Below are positions 7,832 to 9,049 of a stretch of DNA of 9,049 nt, piece after piece (positions within the stretch are counted from its first letter, which is position 1; each line of letters begins with the position of its first letter). The notes under the pieces were generated by a model. That model searched no databases. It saw only the letters and a program-made list of their open reading frames with translations, and was not told the origin of the DNA. The position numbers were made by a program, and so were the translations under genes. The DNA is from Flavobacteriales bacterium UBA7519 (lineage in GTDB: Bacteria; Bacteroidota; Bacteroidia; Flavobacteriales; Weeksellaceae), in contig DLND01000017.1 of NCBI GenBank assembly GCA_002476905.1, positions 1-9,049 of the forward strand, in the 5' to 3' direction.

Positions 7832-8974
7832 ATGACAGATAAAAATAAAAACTTCCAGACGGGATTTACTTTCAGTAAGCATATTCCGGAAGAGGTTTCA
7901 CATTTCGACAGGGTATTTGGCATTTTCAAAGACTTGCTCATCCACACTTCCGGAGATTTGGACGAAGCTTTTGACTGGCTGGATATGCTCGATAAAGAGT
8001 ACGATATTTTCAATGAAGAATATGGTTTGGACGACTTTATCGAAGACCTTAAAAAACGAGGTTATATCAAGGAAGAAATCAAACCTGAAGATGGTAATAC
8101 AGGTTCTGGAGAAGGCAGAAATATCCTGACAGCCAAATTGGAAGCCGCTTTGCGAGATTATGCATTGGACCAAATCTTTGGAAAATTGAGAAAAAGCGGC
8201 GTTGGAAATCACAGAACCAACAAAAGTGGAGTCGGTGACGAAAAAGATGGCGAAACCCGAAATTTCCAATTTGGCGATGACCTCGCATTGGTCAATCTAA
8301 CGGAAAGCATTAAGAATGCACAAATCAACAATGGAATTTCGGATTTGAGGTTAACGGAAAACGACCTCATCGTAGAAGAAACCAAACACAAAGCGCAGAT
8401 GAGCACGGTTTTGATGATTGACATCAGCCACTCGATGATTTTGTATGGTGAAGACCGAATCACGCCTGCCAAAAAAGTAGCGATGGCTTTGGTGGAACTT
8501 ATCAAAAGAAAATATCCGAAAGATTCCATCGACATTATTGTTTTCGGGAACGATGCGTGGCCAATCCAAATCAAAGATTTGCCTTATCTACAAGTTGGTC
8601 CTTATCATACCAATACCGTTGCAGGATTGGAATTAGCAATGGATATTCTCCGAAGAAAAAGAAATACGAACAAGCAAATCTTTATGATTACGGATGGAAA
8701 ACCAAGTTGTTTAAAACTTCCAACCGGCGAATATTATATGAACAGCGTGGGTCTGGATGAAAAAATCGTCTCCGAATGTCTCAACAAAGCAGCACAAGCC
8801 AGAAAACTGAAAATCCCAATCACGACTTTTATGATTGCACAAGACCCTTATTTGAGACAATTTGTGAAAGCCTTCACCGCTCAAAACAAAGGAAAAGCTT
8901 TCTTAACAGGACTTTCAGGTTTGGGACAAATGATATTTGAAGATTACGAAAAAAATAGAATTAAAAGGATTTAG
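7832..8974 (+). CDS. VWA-domain protein of the ChlD-like type
   Basis: This 380-residue soluble protein has no signal peptide or membrane segment. The C-terminal half (about 191-372) is a von Willebrand factor A domain with an apparently complete MIDAS metal site: D197-I-S199-H-S201 in VLMIDISHSM, a threonine at T260 or T262 in GPYHTNTVAG, and D288 in MITDGKPS. The N-terminal half (1-150) is acidic and helical, with a flexible glycine-rich stretch carrying KSGVG twice (121-125 and 131-135). The arrangement resembles ChlD/CoxE-like VWA proteins, which usually act with an AAA+ ATPase (ChlI- or MoxR-type) in metal insertion or protein remodelling. No such ATPase is in this window; it may lie past the right edge. 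The ATG at 7832 follows an AT-rich leader and begins the conserved-looking frame. The exact role is unknown; the domain call is firm. Confidence 0.9.
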   Translation: MTDKNKNFQTGFTFSKHIPEEVSHFDRVFGIFKDLLIHTSGDLDEAFDWLDMLDKEYDIFNEEYGLDDFIEDLKKRGYIKEEIKPEDGNTGSGEGRNILTAKLEAALRDYALDQIFGKLRKSGVGNHRTNKSGVGDEKDGETRNFQFGDDLALVNLTESIKNAQINNGISDLRLTENDLIVEETKHKAQMSTVLMIDISHSMILYGEDRITPAKKVAMALVELIKRKYPKDSIDIIVFGNDAWPIQIKDLPYLQVGPYHTNTVAGLELAMDILRRKRNTNKQIFMITDGKPSCLKLPTGEYYMNSVGLDEKIVSECLNKAAQARKLKIPITTFMIAQDPYLRQFVKAFTAQNKGKAFLTGLSGLGQMIFEDYEKNRIKRI

Positions 8975-9049
8975 AAAGAGACAAGTTAAAAGGCAAAAGT
9001 AAAAAGTTGTCAATTTGAAGATTTAAACCACAAAAGGCACAAAAGTTTT
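8975..9049. other. A-rich tail after the VWA gene with a partial repeat copy
   Basis: These 75 bases hold no gene and no clear terminator hairpin. The first part (8975-9010) is low-complexity A/G-rich sequence. The second part carries CACAAAAGGCACAAAAG at 9029-9045 within an AAACCACAAAAGG context starting at 9025. That is the same kind of motif, in the same orientation, as the left arms of the nested repeat at 7408-7734. A right-hand partner, if present, would be beyond the window. Confidence 0.6.

Noticed and set aside
7898..8574. Open frames of 121 and 123 codons antisense to the VWA gene
   Set aside because: They lie wholly within a gene with a strong domain match, their products are low-quality and lack recognisable motifs, and the two overlap each other. 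They are shadows.

Overview
The window looks like a chromosomal segment from a flavobacterium in the Bacteroidota, most likely Chryseobacterium or a close relative. This rests on four things: a SusC/SusD outer-membrane uptake pair, very AT-rich spacers (about 19% G+C by hand count over 3901-4560), A-rich leaders without Shine-Dalgarno sequences, and promoter cores of the Bacteroidota type TAnnTTTG. The genus is inferred from protein wording and composition, not from a marker gene.

Layout. 1-3878 (minus strand) holds a susC-like TonB-dependent transporter followed 12 bases later by a susD-like surface lipoprotein, which runs off the left edge. 3879-4568 is a 690-base AT-rich divergent spacer. 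4569-6602 (plus) is metG, methionyl-tRNA synthetase with a fused C-terminal tRNA-binding domain. A bidirectional intrinsic terminator at 6621-6656 separates it from a convergent SAM-dependent methyltransferase (6655-7359, minus). 7408-7734 is a gene-free, nested inverted-repeat structure. 7832-8974 (plus) is a VWA-domain protein with a complete-looking MIDAS metal site. The last 75 bases hold no gene but carry another copy of the repeat motif.

How the genes relate. Only susC and susD form an obvious functional unit: together they bind and import a glycan or peptide across the outer membrane, with the substrate not readable from this window. metG is housekeeping. The methyltransferase and the VWA protein are single genes with their own predicted promoters, and their substrates or partners are not visible here.

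The most unusual feature is the nested palindrome at 7408-7734. It has three concentric pairs of arms built from a CACAAAG/CACATAG heptamer, in two pairs tandemly at 8-base spacing. In those two pairs the only mismatch between the arms falls on the spacer base. A related half-motif lies at 9025-9045 on the far side of the VWA gene. No novel multi-gene system is evident.
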